NCBI RefSeq assembly: GCF_029909975.1
Contig: NZ_CP094516.1
Coordinates: 2,790,001 to 2,854,000 of the forward strand
Direction: 5' to 3'
Source: Bradyrhizobium sp. ISRA430
GTDB lineage: Bacteria; Pseudomonadota; Alphaproteobacteria; Rhizobiales; Xanthobacteraceae
Length of the DNA stretch: 64,000 bases
Notes under the pieces: model-generated
The model's database searches: none
What the model was told of the DNA's origin: nothing
What the model saw: only the letters and a program-made list of their open reading frames with translations
In this document: positions 44,948-54,621 of the stretch, piece by piece
Position numbering within the stretch: the stretch's first letter is position 1
How the letters are laid out: each line of letters starts with the position of its first letter
Position numbers and translations under genes: made by a program

Positions 44948-45865
44948 TCAAGCCATCCTGTAGGTCCCCGTAATCACGGGATCGCCGTCAGTCGCCACCA
45001 CGCCGCGCGCAACCAGGTCTTCCAGATGCGCCAGCACGGAATAGCCGGCGGCCGTTGTCAGCCGCGGATCGATGCCAATATAGATCGCCCGCACCATGGT
45101 CGGGATATCGGCCTCGCCCTTGGCGAGGCGATGCAGGATCGACGCCTCGCGCGCCTTGCGGTGACGGATCAGGAACCGCACGAAACGCGGCCCGTCCGGA
45201 ATCTCGGGCCCATGGCCGGAGAAATAGAGATCCTCCTCGCGGCCGGCGAGCCGTTCGAGTGACTCCATGTAGTCGATCATCGAACCGTCGGGCGGCGCCA
45301 CGATCGAGGTCGACCAGCCCATCACGTGATCGCCGACGAAGTTGAACTTTCGCTCGGGCCAGGCGAACGCAAGATGGTTGGCGGTATGGCCGGGCGTCGC
45401 CACCGCCTCGAGCTGCCAGCCGGCGCCCTCGATGACGTCGCCATGGGCGATCCTGACGTCGGGCGCGAAGTCGCGATCGGCGCCTGACTCCGGATTGTGC
45501 TTCTCGCTCTCGAAGCGCGGCCGCGCGGCGCGGTGCGGCCCCTCGGCATAGACGGTAGCGCCGGTCGCCTGCTTGATCCGCGCCGTGTTCGGCGAGTGAT
45601 CGCGGTGGGTGTGGGTGACGAGGATATGGCTCACGGTCTCGCCGCGCACGGCATCGAGCAGCGCGGCGGCATGGGCCTCATTGTCCGGACCGGGGTCGAT
45701 GATCGCAACATTGCCCTTGCCGACGATGTAGCTGACCGTCCCGGTGAAGGTGAAGGGGCTCGGATTGTCACACAGCACGCGCCGTACGCCGGGGCGGACT
45801 TCCTCGACGATTCCGGGCTTCAGCGGAAAGTTGCGGTTGAACGGGACGTCGTCGTTGTCGGACAT
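44948..45865 (-). CDS. MBL-fold metallo-hydrolase (beta-lactamase-like, LACTB2 type)
   Basis: 305 residues. The metal motif VTHTHRDHSPNT (T-H-x-H-x-D-H) is complete, with further ligands in ATPGHTAN and GDHVMG. C-terminal helices (RKAREASILHRLAKGEADIP) match the winged-helix tail of LACTB2-like MBL proteins. Hydrolysis of a thioester or phosphodiester is likely; the substrate is unknown. The start MSDNDDVPFNRNFPLKPG is more family-like than the upstream extension. Confidence 0.92.
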   Translation of the reverse strand: MSDNDDVPFNRNFPLKPGIVEEVRPGVRRVLCDNPSPFTFTGTVSYIVGKGNVAIIDPGPDNEAHAAALLDAVRGETVSHILVTHTHRDHSPNTARIKQATGATVYAEGPHRAARPRFESEKHNPESGADRDFAPDVRIAHGDVIEGAGWQLEAVATPGHTANHLAFAWPERKFNFVGDHVMGWSTSIVAPPDGSMIDYMESLERLAGREEDLYFSGHGPEIPDGPRFVRFLIRHRKAREASILHRLAKGEADIPTMVRAIYIGIDPRLTTAAGYSVLAHLEDLVARGVVATDGDPVITGTYRMA

Positions 45866-45899
45866 TGGACTTCCTGTACGCTGCTGCCCCAACCCTCTC

Positions 45900-46019
45900 C
45901 GTCATACCCCGCGAAAGCGGGGTATCCAGTACTCGGCGGCGTCTGAGGCGAAGGCAAGGTCTCTGGAATACTGGATCGTCCGCTCCAGTGCGCTATTGCG
46001 CACAAGGCGGACGACGACA
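45900..46019. repeat. Dispersed palindromic element, family A, copy 2
   Basis: GTCATACCCCGCGAAAGCGG followed by GGTATCCAGTACTCGGCGGC.. and later TACTGGATCGTCCGCTCCAG..GGCGGACGACGACA. It is organised like the element at 6953-7053: a CCCCGCGAAAGCGGGG hairpin, an AGTAC box, a TACTGGATCG box, and a terminal palindrome. It lies between the MBL-fold and glutaryl-CoA dehydrogenase genes. Confidence 0.8.
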
Positions 46020-46055
46020 GCGGAGCACATCAACCACGTCCGAATTCCGTGGCGC

Positions 46056-47270
<1,215 letters not shown>

Positions 47271-47359
47271 GAAACGTCCTTTCGCGTCTGGTTCCGTCTA
47301 AAAATTGCCCGACAAATTAAAGCGCCGGGACAACAAGTGCAAATGCATCCTGGTTTCGG

Positions 47360-47453
47360 TCGTTCCGGGACGCGCGATGCGAACCCGAAATCTTGCGACA
47401 TCAACCAACATCGACGTTCCGGATCTGGCGCTATCGCGCCATCCCGGGATGAC
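47360..47453. repeat. Dispersed palindromic element, family B, copy 2 (degenerate)
   Basis: TCGTTCCGGGACGCGCGATG near the left and TGGCGCTATCGCGCCATCCC with GGGATGAC at the right match the outline of the element at 22859-22941, including the inner TGGCGCT..GCGCCA palindrome. Several arms carry mismatches. It lies between gcdH and the RibB gene. Confidence 0.65.
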
Positions 47454-47459
47454 AACGCC

Positions 47460-48536
47460 TCAGGTCTCGAGCTGTTCGTTCGCAACGATCTCGATCCCGA
47501 AGCCGGACAGGCCCTTGTAGTCATGCACCGAGGAGGTGAGATGCCGGATCGAGGTGACGCCGAGATCGCGCAGGATCTGTGCGCCGACGCCGACCTCGCG
47601 CCACTGCCGGTTGCGGTCCGCCTCCGCCGAGGTCTCGTCCGGCAGCGGCTCGACAGGGACACCGGCCGCGCCATCGCGCAAGTACACCAGCACGCCGCGA
47701 CCCGACTTCTTGAAATGCTCGAGCACGGCCGCCATGCGCTTGTGGCCGGTGAAAATGTCCTTGACGATGTTCGGCTTGTGGAAGCGCGTCAGCACGTTCC
47801 TGCCGTCGCCGACCCCATTATAGACGAAGGCGACGTGAGCGATGGAATCGAAGGGCGAACGGTAGGCATAGCCCTGCAAGGGGCCGATCGGGCTTTCGGT
47901 GACGAAGGTCGCGACCCGCTCGATCAGTTTTTCGCGCGCCTGACGGTATGCGATCAGATCCGCGATGGTGACGTGCTTGAGCTTGTTCCGGGCGGCGAAG
48001 CGCGCAACCTGCTCGCCCTTCATCACGCTGCCGTCGTCGTTCATCAGCTCGCTGATCACGCCGACCGGCGGAAGCCCCGAGAGCTTGCAGAGATCGACCG
48101 CGGCCTCGGTATGGCCGGAGCGCAAGAGCACGCCGCCGTCCTTGGCGATCAGCGGGAAGATGTGGCCCGGACGGGCAAAGTCGTTGGCGCCAACGTTGGG
48201 ATTGGCGAGCGCGCGGCAGCACGAGGCGCGTTCCTCCGCCGAGATACCGGTGCCGCCGTCGGGCTTGTAGTCGATCGAGACCGTGAACGCGGTGGTGTGG
48301 GCGGAGTCGTTGTGGGCGACCATCGGGTCGAGCCGCAGGCGGCGCGCGTCCTCGGTGGTAACAGGCGCGCAGACGATGCCGGAGGTGTGGCGGATGATGA
48401 ACGCCATCTTCTCAGCGGTGCATAGCGAGGCAGCGACGATCAGATCGCCCTCGCCCTCACGGTCCTCATCGTCGGTGACGACGACGAGCTCGCCCCGGGC
48501 AAAGGCCTGCAAAACTTCCTGAACGGTATCGGGCAT
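47460..48536 (-). CDS. ribB: 3,4-Dihydroxy-2-butanone-4-phosphate synthase with degenerate GTP cyclohydrolase II-like domain (RibBX-type)
   Basis: 358 residues. The N-terminal RibB domain is complete: DDEDREGEGDLIVAA (metal Glu), RASCCRALANPNVGANDFAR, RPGHIFPLIAKDGGVLLRSG and HTEAAVDLCKLSGLPPVGVI. It makes 3,4-dihydroxy-2-butanone 4-phosphate for riboflavin. The C-terminal domain has the length of RibA, but the zinc segment that should contain GxxRCDC reads VKDIFTGHKRMAAVLEHFKK with no cysteine, so GTP cyclohydrolase activity is not expected. Such RibB-X fusions are known. No FMN riboswitch precedes it. Confidence 0.93.
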   Translation of the reverse strand: MPDTVQEVLQAFARGELVVVTDDEDREGEGDLIVAASLCTAEKMAFIIRHTSGIVCAPVTTEDARRLRLDPMVAHNDSAHTTAFTVSIDYKPDGGTGISAEERASCCRALANPNVGANDFARPGHIFPLIAKDGGVLLRSGHTEAAVDLCKLSGLPPVGVISELMNDDGSVMKGEQVARFAARNKLKHVTIADLIAYRQAREKLIERVATFVTESPIGPLQGYAYRSPFDSIAHVAFVYNGVGDGRNVLTRFHKPNIVKDIFTGHKRMAAVLEHFKKSGRGVLVYLRDGAAGVPVEPLPDETSAEADRNRQWREVGVGAQILRDLGVTSIRHLTSSVHDYKGLSGFGIEIVANEQLET

Positions 48537-48711
48537 TTCCCAATCTCTATCGGTTATGGGCCGGAGGCTTAGCCGGACTTGCGCCGGCGCGCTAGTGTCC
48601 TGGACGCAACCACATATGCCGGGGGGCAGGCCTGCTTACGGGTTTCAGGCTTGCACCGAAGATACCAGCGATATAGGCGCGGCCCGATCGGGCGGAAGAT
48701 GGCCGGTCGCC

Positions 48712-50442
48712 TCAGGGCAGCACTTCGCGCCGCTCGCTGAGCCTTACCTCGAGCTCCGCGCGCTTGTCGGTCAACAGGCCGGCCTGGGCGGCCTCGATCA
48801 CCGTGAACAGCTCATGGGCGTCGCTAAGCCGGGTTACCGTGACGTAGCTGGCGCCGGCCTTGTAGAGCTCGCCGACATCGGCCAGCAGATCGGCGGTCGC
48901 CACGACCAGGGCGTTCGGGTTGAGCGCGCGGACGTGGCGGACCAGCTTCTCGTTGGTTGCACCTTTCAGGAGCGAATCCGGCACGCTGAGGATGATCATC
49001 TCGGATTTGGCGACGCCGGCATGGACCAGCGTATCGACGTTGCTGATGTCGCCATAGATCACGTGCAGGCCGCGCGAAAGCAGCGTCTGGTACACATTGG
49101 GGTTGAAATCCACGACCGTGATCTGCTCCAGCAGCACGGGCGCCTGTCGCTCGATCTCCGCCAGCAGCGCGCTCGCCGCGCGGAAAAAGCCGAGGATGAC
49201 GATACGGCGGGCCTCGCCGTGTCCGCCCCCATGCCCCTCTTCGGCGTGCGCGTGGCCGTCATCGAGGTCGCGCAGGCCGATCCGCTTCAACGGGCCGATC
49301 GCCCAGCGGGTGATCTCGTCGCTGCGCACCATCACGAAGGTCGAGAGCACGGCCAGCACCACGAAGGCGAACGAGGCCGCGTTCGCCGTCTCCGGCGCGA
49401 TATGGTGGTCGGCGACGCCAGTCTGGATCACCACGAGCGAGAACTCGGAGATCTGCGCCAGGTTGATCGCCGGCAGCAGGCTCGCGCGCAGCCCCTGCTT
49501 CATCAGATAGAGCGGCGCGAAGGTGGTGATGATGCGGCTCACCACCGTGAAGGCCGCGATCATCACAGCGAGCCCGATGACGGAGAGCCCCGGCACCGGA
49601 ATGGTCATGCCGAGCGCAACGAAGAACAGGGTGATGAAGAAGTCGCGGAGCGTCGTGACCTTGGCCGTGACGTCGAGCGCATAGGGGAAGGTCGAGAGCG
49701 AGACGCCGGCGATCAGGGCGCCCATCTCGCGCGACAGCGACAGCCGCTCCGCGGTCTCGGCGACCAGGAAGCACCAGGCGAGCGCGCCGAGCAGGATCAG
49801 CTCGGGCCGGCGGGCGATCTGGTGGAATAGCCGCGGCAGCACATAGCGGCTGATCAGGAGCGCGGCCGCGACCAGCACGGCGACGCGGCCGATCGAGAGC
49901 AGGATGACGCTGACCTGCAGATTGGCGAGGCTCGGCTGCACCGCCAGGAACAGGATGGCGAAGATGTCCTGGAGCACCAGGACGCCGAGCGTGATGCGGC
50001 CGGGCAGCGTGTCGAGCTCGCGCTTCTCGTAGAGCACCTTGACGATGATGACTGTGCTGGAGAGCGCGCAGGCGACGCAGAGATAGAGCGCATCGAAATG
50101 CCCGCCCCCGAGCGACAGGCCGATGCCGACGAAGAATAGGATGCCGAGCAGGCAGCCGCCGAGGAGCTGGCCCCCGGCCGCGAACAGGATCACCCGCCCT
50201 GCCCGCACGATCTTCTTAAGGTCGATCTCCAGCCCGATCATGAACAGCATGAAGATCAGGCCAAGCTCGGAGATGACGGCGATCGATTCCTGCGACTTGA
50301 CCCAGCCGGCGCCGAATGGACCAATGCAGAAGCCGGCGATAAGGTAGGCCAGGATCAACGGTTGCCGTGAAAAATGGGCCAAAAGGCCCAGCATCCAGGC
50401 AAACAGAATACAGAGAGTGATGTCGCGAATGAGCTCGTGCAT
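48712..50442 (-). CDS. Cation:proton antiporter, KefB/YbaL type with RCK domain
   Basis: 576 residues. Twelve or so membrane helices in the CPA2 pattern (LILAYLIAGFCIGPFG, GLIFMLFMIGLEIDLKKIVR), including the conserved Asp region LGVLVLQDIFAILFLAV and QISEFSLVVIQTGV. A His-rich cytoplasmic stretch (DDGHAHAEEGHGGGHGE, residues 394-410) separates the channel from a C-terminal RCK/TrkA-N domain. The nucleotide-binding Gly motif is ILGFFRAAS instead of the usual GYGRVG, so NAD control may be lost or altered. Start at MHELIRDITLC; the upstream frame is not membrane-like. Confidence 0.92.
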   Translation of the reverse strand: MHELIRDITLCILFAWMLGLLAHFSRQPLILAYLIAGFCIGPFGAGWVKSQESIAVISELGLIFMLFMIGLEIDLKKIVRAGRVILFAAGGQLLGGCLLGILFFVGIGLSLGGGHFDALYLCVACALSSTVIIVKVLYEKRELDTLPGRITLGVLVLQDIFAILFLAVQPSLANLQVSVILLSIGRVAVLVAAALLISRYVLPRLFHQIARRPELILLGALAWCFLVAETAERLSLSREMGALIAGVSLSTFPYALDVTAKVTTLRDFFITLFFVALGMTIPVPGLSVIGLAVMIAAFTVVSRIITTFAPLYLMKQGLRASLLPAINLAQISEFSLVVIQTGVADHHIAPETANAASFAFVVLAVLSTFVMVRSDEITRWAIGPLKRIGLRDLDDGHAHAEEGHGGGHGEARRIVILGFFRAASALLAEIERQAPVLLEQITVVDFNPNVYQTLLSRGLHVIYGDISNVDTLVHAGVAKSEMIILSVPDSLLKGATNEKLVRHVRALNPNALVVATADLLADVGELYKAGASYVTVTRLSDAHELFTVIEAAQAGLLTDKRAELEVRLSERREVLP

Positions 50443-50509
50443 GCCAAATTGGTCCGTTTTGCCGCACCGTAGAGACGGGTTGCGGCGCGGCAAGCGAGCA
50501 ATTCGTCAC

Positions 50510-51052
50510 ATGCGAATGGCGTTAGCCGCTGCAATCCTGCTATGTCCAATCGTCTCCGCGCCCCTGGCAACCGCTCAGCCCAAGATCAATCTCGACAAGG
50601 TGAATCTCGAGCAGAGCTTTGCCGATTCGCTCACCGCGCTGCCGAAGGAGGAACTCAGTGTCTCCGGCGGCTTCTACGTGCCGGCCTATTCCAGCGTCGC
50701 GATGAGCCAGGGCAAGCTGCGCGTCGACTTCTCGGTGACGTTGAGCGTCCACAACGCCTCAGAAACCCAGCCGCTGGTCGTCAAACGCATCGCCTATTTC
50801 GACACCGCAGGCAAGCAGGTCGAGAGCTATCTGAAGGCGCCGGTCGCACTGAAGCCGCTCGCCACAGTCTCGATCTTCATTCCCACCGACGACGTACGTG
50901 GCGGGACCGGGGCCAATTTCATCGTCGACTGGGCCGCCACCAGCGAGATCGCCGAGCCGGTCGTCGAAGCCTTGATGGTTGGCGGCGTCGCCAACGCGCA
51001 TTACGCTTTCGTCAGCCAAGGACGTCCGACCCGGACGGCCAGCAAGAAGTAA
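50510..51052 (+). CDS. DUF3124 secreted protein
   Basis: 180 residues with a signal peptide (MALAAAILLCPIVSAPLATA, cleavage near TAQ). The rest matches DUF3124: GGFYVPAYSSVAMSQGKLRV, VTLSVHNASETQPLVVKRIA, YFDTAGKQVESYLKAPVALK, DDVRGGTGANFIVDWAATSE and PVVEALMVGGVANAHYAFVS. A small beta-sandwich of unknown role in the periplasm. It is divergent from the antiporter and 55 bases before the aminotransferase on the same strand. Confidence 0.88.
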   Translation: MRMALAAAILLCPIVSAPLATAQPKINLDKVNLEQSFADSLTALPKEELSVSGGFYVPAYSSVAMSQGKLRVDFSVTLSVHNASETQPLVVKRIAYFDTAGKQVESYLKAPVALKPLATVSIFIPTDDVRGGTGANFIVDWAATSEIAEPVVEALMVGGVANAHYAFVSQGRPTRTASKK

Positions 51053-51107
51053 CCAGCCAGCCGGTGCAACGCCGGCCGGCTCAACAAGAACAGAACGAGG
51101 AACATCC

Positions 51108-52343
51108 ATGACGTCCAGCTTCGATTTCGCGCCCCTGTTTCCGCCGGGGCTGCCGGCCCCCACTGCGCGCTGGACGGGCCTTGCCAAATACAGCTTTGTC
51201 GGCGGCAACAATGATCCCGAGCAGGTGCCCGTCGATCGACTGGTCGAGGCGGTCGACGCGGTGTTGCGGCGCGAGGGCCGGACGCTTGCGACCTACGGCC
51301 TGGCGCACGGGCCCCAGGGCTATCTGCCCTTGCGCGAATTCCTGGTGACAAAGCTCAAGCGCGATGCCGGCATCGCCTGCACCGTCGACGATCTCCTGAT
51401 CGTCTCGGGGTCCCTGCAGGCGCTCGACCTCGTCAACCACACGCTGCTCGCGCGCGGCGACACCGTGATCGTGGAGCAGGAGACCTATCAGGGCTCGCTC
51501 AACCGCCTGACGCGGCTCGGGGTCAATACGATCGGCATCCCGCTCGACGAAGACGGCATGCGCATGGACGTGCTGGCCACGACATTGGCCGACCTCAAGA
51601 GCCGCGGCATCCGACCGAAATACATCTACACCATTCCGACCGTGCAGAACCCGACCGGCAGCATCATGCCCGAAAGCCGACGTGCCGAACTGCTGCGGTT
51701 GTCGGCCGAGTACGGCGTGCCGGTCTTCGAGGACGATTGCTACGCCGACCTCGTATGGTCGGGGCAGCGCCCCCCCGCGATCCACGCGATGAGCCCCAGG
51801 GGCGGCGTGATCCATATCGGTTCGTTCTCGAAATCGATCGCGCCGGCGCTGCGCGTCGGCTTCATCGTCGCCCCCTGGGAGGTGATGTCGCGGATGCTGT
51901 CGCTGAAGACGGATGCCGGCTCCGGCGCGCTGGAGCAGATGGTGCTCGCCGAATATTGCAAGCCGCATTTCGCAACCCACGTGCCGGCACTGACGAAAGC
52001 ACTGCGCACCAAGCTTGATACGTTGATGGAGGCCCTGAACGAGCAGTTCGGGACGGCCGCGGAATTCGAGGAGCCGAAGGGCGGCATCTTCCTGTGGGTG
52101 AAGCTGCCGGACCAGGTCGATACGCTAAAACTGTATCAGGCCGCGCTTGCCGCCGGAGTCTCGATCAATCCAGGGCCGGAATGGTCGACCGACAAGGGCC
52201 ATTCGCGCCCGCGCCTGCGGCTATGCTTTGCCAGCCCGACGCATCAACAGATCCGCGAAGGCGTCGCCGTTTTGGCCGAGGTCTGCCGCAAGGAGTTCGG
52301 CGTGCCCTCGCGCAGCGCCAATGTGGAGAAGGCGCGCGCCTAA
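51108..52343 (+). CDS. PLP-dependent aminotransferase, class I/II (2-aminoadipate aminotransferase/LysN-like)
   Basis: 411 residues. The PLP Lys is in GSFSKSIAPALRVGFIVAP; other marks are YGLAHGPQGYLPLREFL (MocR-type aminotransferase fold), IPTVQNPTGSIMP, VFEDDCYADLVWSG and a C-terminal PRLRLCFASPTHQQI with the substrate-carboxylate Arg. No N-terminal HTH, so it is not a MocR regulator. The substrate is not evident. The ATG follows GAGGAAC. Confidence 0.93.
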   Translation: MTSSFDFAPLFPPGLPAPTARWTGLAKYSFVGGNNDPEQVPVDRLVEAVDAVLRREGRTLATYGLAHGPQGYLPLREFLVTKLKRDAGIACTVDDLLIVSGSLQALDLVNHTLLARGDTVIVEQETYQGSLNRLTRLGVNTIGIPLDEDGMRMDVLATTLADLKSRGIRPKYIYTIPTVQNPTGSIMPESRRAELLRLSAEYGVPVFEDDCYADLVWSGQRPPAIHAMSPRGGVIHIGSFSKSIAPALRVGFIVAPWEVMSRMLSLKTDAGSGALEQMVLAEYCKPHFATHVPALTKALRTKLDTLMEALNEQFGTAAEFEEPKGGIFLWVKLPDQVDTLKLYQAALAAGVSINPGPEWSTDKGHSRPRLRLCFASPTHQQIREGVAVLAEVCRKEFGVPSRSANVEKARA

Positions 52344-52353
52344 CGGTTAGACG

Positions 52354-52626
52354 TCAGGCCGCCTGGGGCTGGCTGCCGTGAATCGCGGAGGCCAGCCGCA
52401 GCAACAGCACGATCGAAACGTTGCCCTTGCCGGCCTCGATCTGAGCGATGTAGCGCTCGGAAATCCCCGATCTGCGGGCAAGCTCGCGGCGCGACAGCTC
52501 GCAGCGCAGGCGCGATGACCGGAGCCGGTCGCCCAACTCGGCCAGGAACGCGGTCTCGGAATAAGGCGGCGCGGCGCGGCCGCCCGGCAGCACCTCGCCC
52601 GCGAACTCGACGACTTCATCCAGCAT
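52354..52626 (-). CDS. XRE-family HTH protein, HTH-only version of BzdR/BoxR-type regulators
   Basis: 90 residues. One HTH domain: ELGDRLRSSRLRCELSRREL, ARRSGISERYIAQIEAGKGN, VSIVLLLRLASAIHG. That wording is characteristic of the N-terminal half of BzdR/BoxR regulators, in which it is followed by a shikimate-kinase-like effector domain of about 170 residues. Here the protein ends a few residues after the HTH and its stop is ten bases from the convergent aminotransferase stop, leaving no room for the second domain. Either a truncated gene or a genuine stand-alone regulator. Start at MLDEVVEFAGEV (52626). Confidence 0.7.
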   Translation of the reverse strand: MLDEVVEFAGEVLPGGRAAPPYSETAFLAELGDRLRSSRLRCELSRRELARRSGISERYIAQIEAGKGNVSIVLLLRLASAIHGSQPQAA

Positions 52627-52777
52627 TGATCTATCCACGATCGCCCTCCGGAAATTCCATCCTATCCGAGAACCGGGCGGCCTCATTGATGCGGATCAAA
52701 TTGGGGGAGCGTTGGTAGACTGGCGGGCCGGAGATGCTAGACTTCGGCCTCGATCGAGGGCGGGGCTTTCTCCGGAT

Positions 52778-53229
52778 ATGATATGTTGCTTGAGCCGCTG
52801 GACCGCAGCCGCGCTGCTTTGCGCTGCGCTGACGTCTACAGCACAGCCGAAACGCTGGCGACGACGGTCGAGCAATGGGGTCTGCTCGGCTCATGGTCGG
52901 TCGACTGCTCGTTGCAGCCCGACCGCGACAAGGGCGCCGTGCTGAGCTACGAAATCAGGCCAGACGGCCGGGTGATGTACCGGCGCAATTTCGGCGAGGC
53001 CAGGGACGAGAACGAAGTCGTGGCGGCCGCGATCGATGCGGAGGGCCTGCTCGATCTGATGGTGTTCTTCCCGTCGCTGCATCAGACGCGTGAATTCGGC
53101 CTGCTGCTGTCGAAGGACGGCAGCCTGCGCGCGATCTACAATCGCAGCGAGCGCGGCCACTACACCATCAAGGACGGCAAATACGTCAAGACCGGCACAC
53201 CGACTCCTGCGCAGTATCGCTGCGACTAG
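52778..53229 (+). pseudogene. Secreted unknown protein split by a frameshift
   Basis: The frame starting at ATG 52778 encodes a good signal peptide (ICCLSRWTAAALLCAALTST, then AQ), but it then runs into arginine-rich nonsense. The next frame, from about 52845, continues without a break as ETLATTVEQWGLLGSWSVDC and on to 53229, with FGEARDENEVVAAAIDAEGL and YNRSERGHYTIKDGKYVKTG. One added base near 52838-52860 would join them to a protein of about 150 residues. The downstream frame could in principle start at ATG 52783, but that start has no signal peptide. Sequencing error, recent mutation or, much less likely, recoding. Function unknown. Confidence 0.7.
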
Positions 53230-53301
53230 CGCACGAGCAGATTTGAGAGCGGTTGCGGACTGCTCACCTGAACAGCCATTCAGAATTCTCCCAGTTCCTC
53301 C

Positions 53302-53326
53302 GGAACGTTCATGTATACGCGCGGTT
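53302..53326 (+). promoter_or_regulatory. Candidate EcfG-type promoter
   Basis: GGAAC (53302-53306), sixteen bases, then GGTT (53323-53326). The spacing and the -35/-10-like words fit the general-stress sigma factor consensus of Alphaproteobacteria (GGAAC-N16/17-CGTT). It is 31 bases before the ATG of the small secreted protein. Confidence 0.6.
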
Positions 53327-53356
53327 TAAATTTGCATTCGATTGGAGGAGGACATC

Positions 53357-53581
53357 ATGAGGAAGATTGGCTACGTCGTTGCGGCTCTCGGTGCGCTTGC
53401 GATCGTGGCGCCGACGCTGGCGAATGCCGACACGGTGGTGGTCAAGCGCCACCATTACGGCCCTTACGGCGCCCGCGCCGAATTCCGCGAGCATCGCGAC
53501 TATGGCTGGCATCGCGGCTGGCGCCATCACGGCGACAAGGTCGTGGTGATCAAGCGCAGTCATCGCCATTATGACTACTAA
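53357..53581 (+). CDS. Small secreted His/Arg-rich protein
   Basis: 74 residues: a signal peptide (MRKIGYVVAALGALAIVAPT, cleavage near ANAD) followed by a short mature part rich in His, Arg and Tyr (VVVKRHHYGPYGARAEFREH, ..DYGWHRGWRHHGDK). Repeated HHYG/HRGW patterns suggest metal or acid binding. Not a recognised family, but such proteins are common in Bradyrhizobium. The ATG at 53357 follows GGAGGAGG. It is preceded by a candidate EcfG promoter and followed by a terminator. Confidence 0.75.
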   Translation: MRKIGYVVAALGALAIVAPTLANADTVVVKRHHYGPYGARAEFREHRDYGWHRGWRHHGDKVVVIKRSHRHYDY

Positions 53582-53598
53582 TGCATGACTACTAATGC
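53571..53598. repeat. Tandem 14-base duplication at the gene end
   Basis: ATGACTACTAATGC occurs twice in direct succession (53571-53584, 53585-53598). The first copy contains the last codons and TAA stop of the small secreted protein, so the second is likely a slippage duplication that leaves the protein unchanged. Confidence 0.8.
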
Positions 53599-53607
53599 GC
53601 AACACGG

Positions 53608-53634
53608 AAATGGCCCCTTGCGGGGCCATTTCTT
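53608..53634 (+). terminator. Intrinsic terminator
   Basis: AAATGGCCCC-TTGC-GGGGCCATTT followed by CTTT: a stem of ten pairs 26 bases after the small gene stop. The flanking A and T runs make it work for the convergent aldo/keto reductase as well. Confidence 0.85.
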
Positions 53635-53656
53635 TGCGCATCTGGAACCGACGAAC

Positions 53657-54475
53657 CTAGTCCCAGGCCGGTGCGAAGCCCGGATCGACGCAGCGCCTGT
53701 CCTTCGGCAGCGCGGCGATCTTTCGGCGGTCGGCATCGTCGAGCGTGATTTTCAACGCGTCGAGATTGGCCTTTTGGCTCTCGCGCCGGGATGCCTTGGG
53801 GATCGCAGCGACACCGTCCTGGTCGACCAGCCATTTCAGCGCCACCTGCGCGGCGGTCGCATTGTGCTTGGCGCCGATCTCGCTCAGCACCGGATCCGAC
53901 GCGAAGCGCCCCTGCGCCAGCGGGCAATAAGCAACCAGCGGAATCGACTTGGCTGCGAGATAGGCCAACACCTTCGATTGATCGAGCATCGCGTGATATT
54001 CGACCTGGTTGCAGGCGATCGGGGCCCTGATGTCCTCGACGGCGGCCTTCAGCAGCGCAGTGGTGAAATTGGCGACGCCAATGGCTCGCGTACGACCTTC
54101 CTCCTTCAGCTTCATCAGCGTTTCGAACACCGCGCCCCAGTTCGCGGCGCTGGACGGCCAATGCACGAGGTAGAGGTCGACATGGTCGAGCCGGAGTTTT
54201 TTCAGGCTGGCGTCGAAGGCCCGGCGGATCGCGTCGGGGGTCAGATTTTCATGCCAGACTTTGGTTGTGACATGCAGCTCATCGCGCGGCACGCGGGCGC
54301 CGGCGATCGCGGCGCCGATCGGCTCCTCATTTGCATACATCTCCGCGGTGTCGATATGGCGATAGCCGAGCGACAGCGCGCTCTCAACCGCGGCGCGGCA
54401 GGCATCGCCCTGCATGCGGAAGGTGCCGAGGCCGAGCTTGGGCATGCTGATGCCCTGGGTCTTCAGATTGTCCAT
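53657..54475 (-). CDS. Aldo/keto reductase
   Basis: 272 residues with the AKR barrel: LGLGTFRMQGDACRAAVESA, GYRHIDTAEMYANEEPIGAA (catalytic Asp and Tyr), VTTKVWHENLTPD (catalytic Lys) and LVHWPSSAANWG (catalytic His). The late IPKASRRESQKANLDAL is the NADPH-binding region. It resembles 2,5-diketo-D-gluconate reductase-type proteins. The start is MDNLKTQGISMPKLG; the upstream 41 codons are not protein-like. Confidence 0.93.
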   Translation of the reverse strand: MDNLKTQGISMPKLGLGTFRMQGDACRAAVESALSLGYRHIDTAEMYANEEPIGAAIAGARVPRDELHVTTKVWHENLTPDAIRRAFDASLKKLRLDHVDLYLVHWPSSAANWGAVFETLMKLKEEGRTRAIGVANFTTALLKAAVEDIRAPIACNQVEYHAMLDQSKVLAYLAAKSIPLVAYCPLAQGRFASDPVLSEIGAKHNATAAQVALKWLVDQDGVAAIPKASRRESQKANLDALKITLDDADRRKIAALPKDRRCVDPGFAPAWD

Positions 54476-54621
54476 GAACAGGCTCCTGACGTACTCAGCC
54501 CGCCAGACGCGCGCCGGCGCCGCGTGAGCAGACTCTTCGGTGATGGAAAGGAGATGGCGGGAGACGACACCATAGCGCCGCAGCCGCGAGGCGGCCAATC
54601 AAGATCAGGTTAGGTGCTTCC

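Noticed and set aside
48537..48711. Possible FMN riboswitch before the RibB gene
   Set aside because: The conserved FMN-element boxes (such as CCCACCGGCGG and GTCAGCAGA) are absent from the minus-strand leader.
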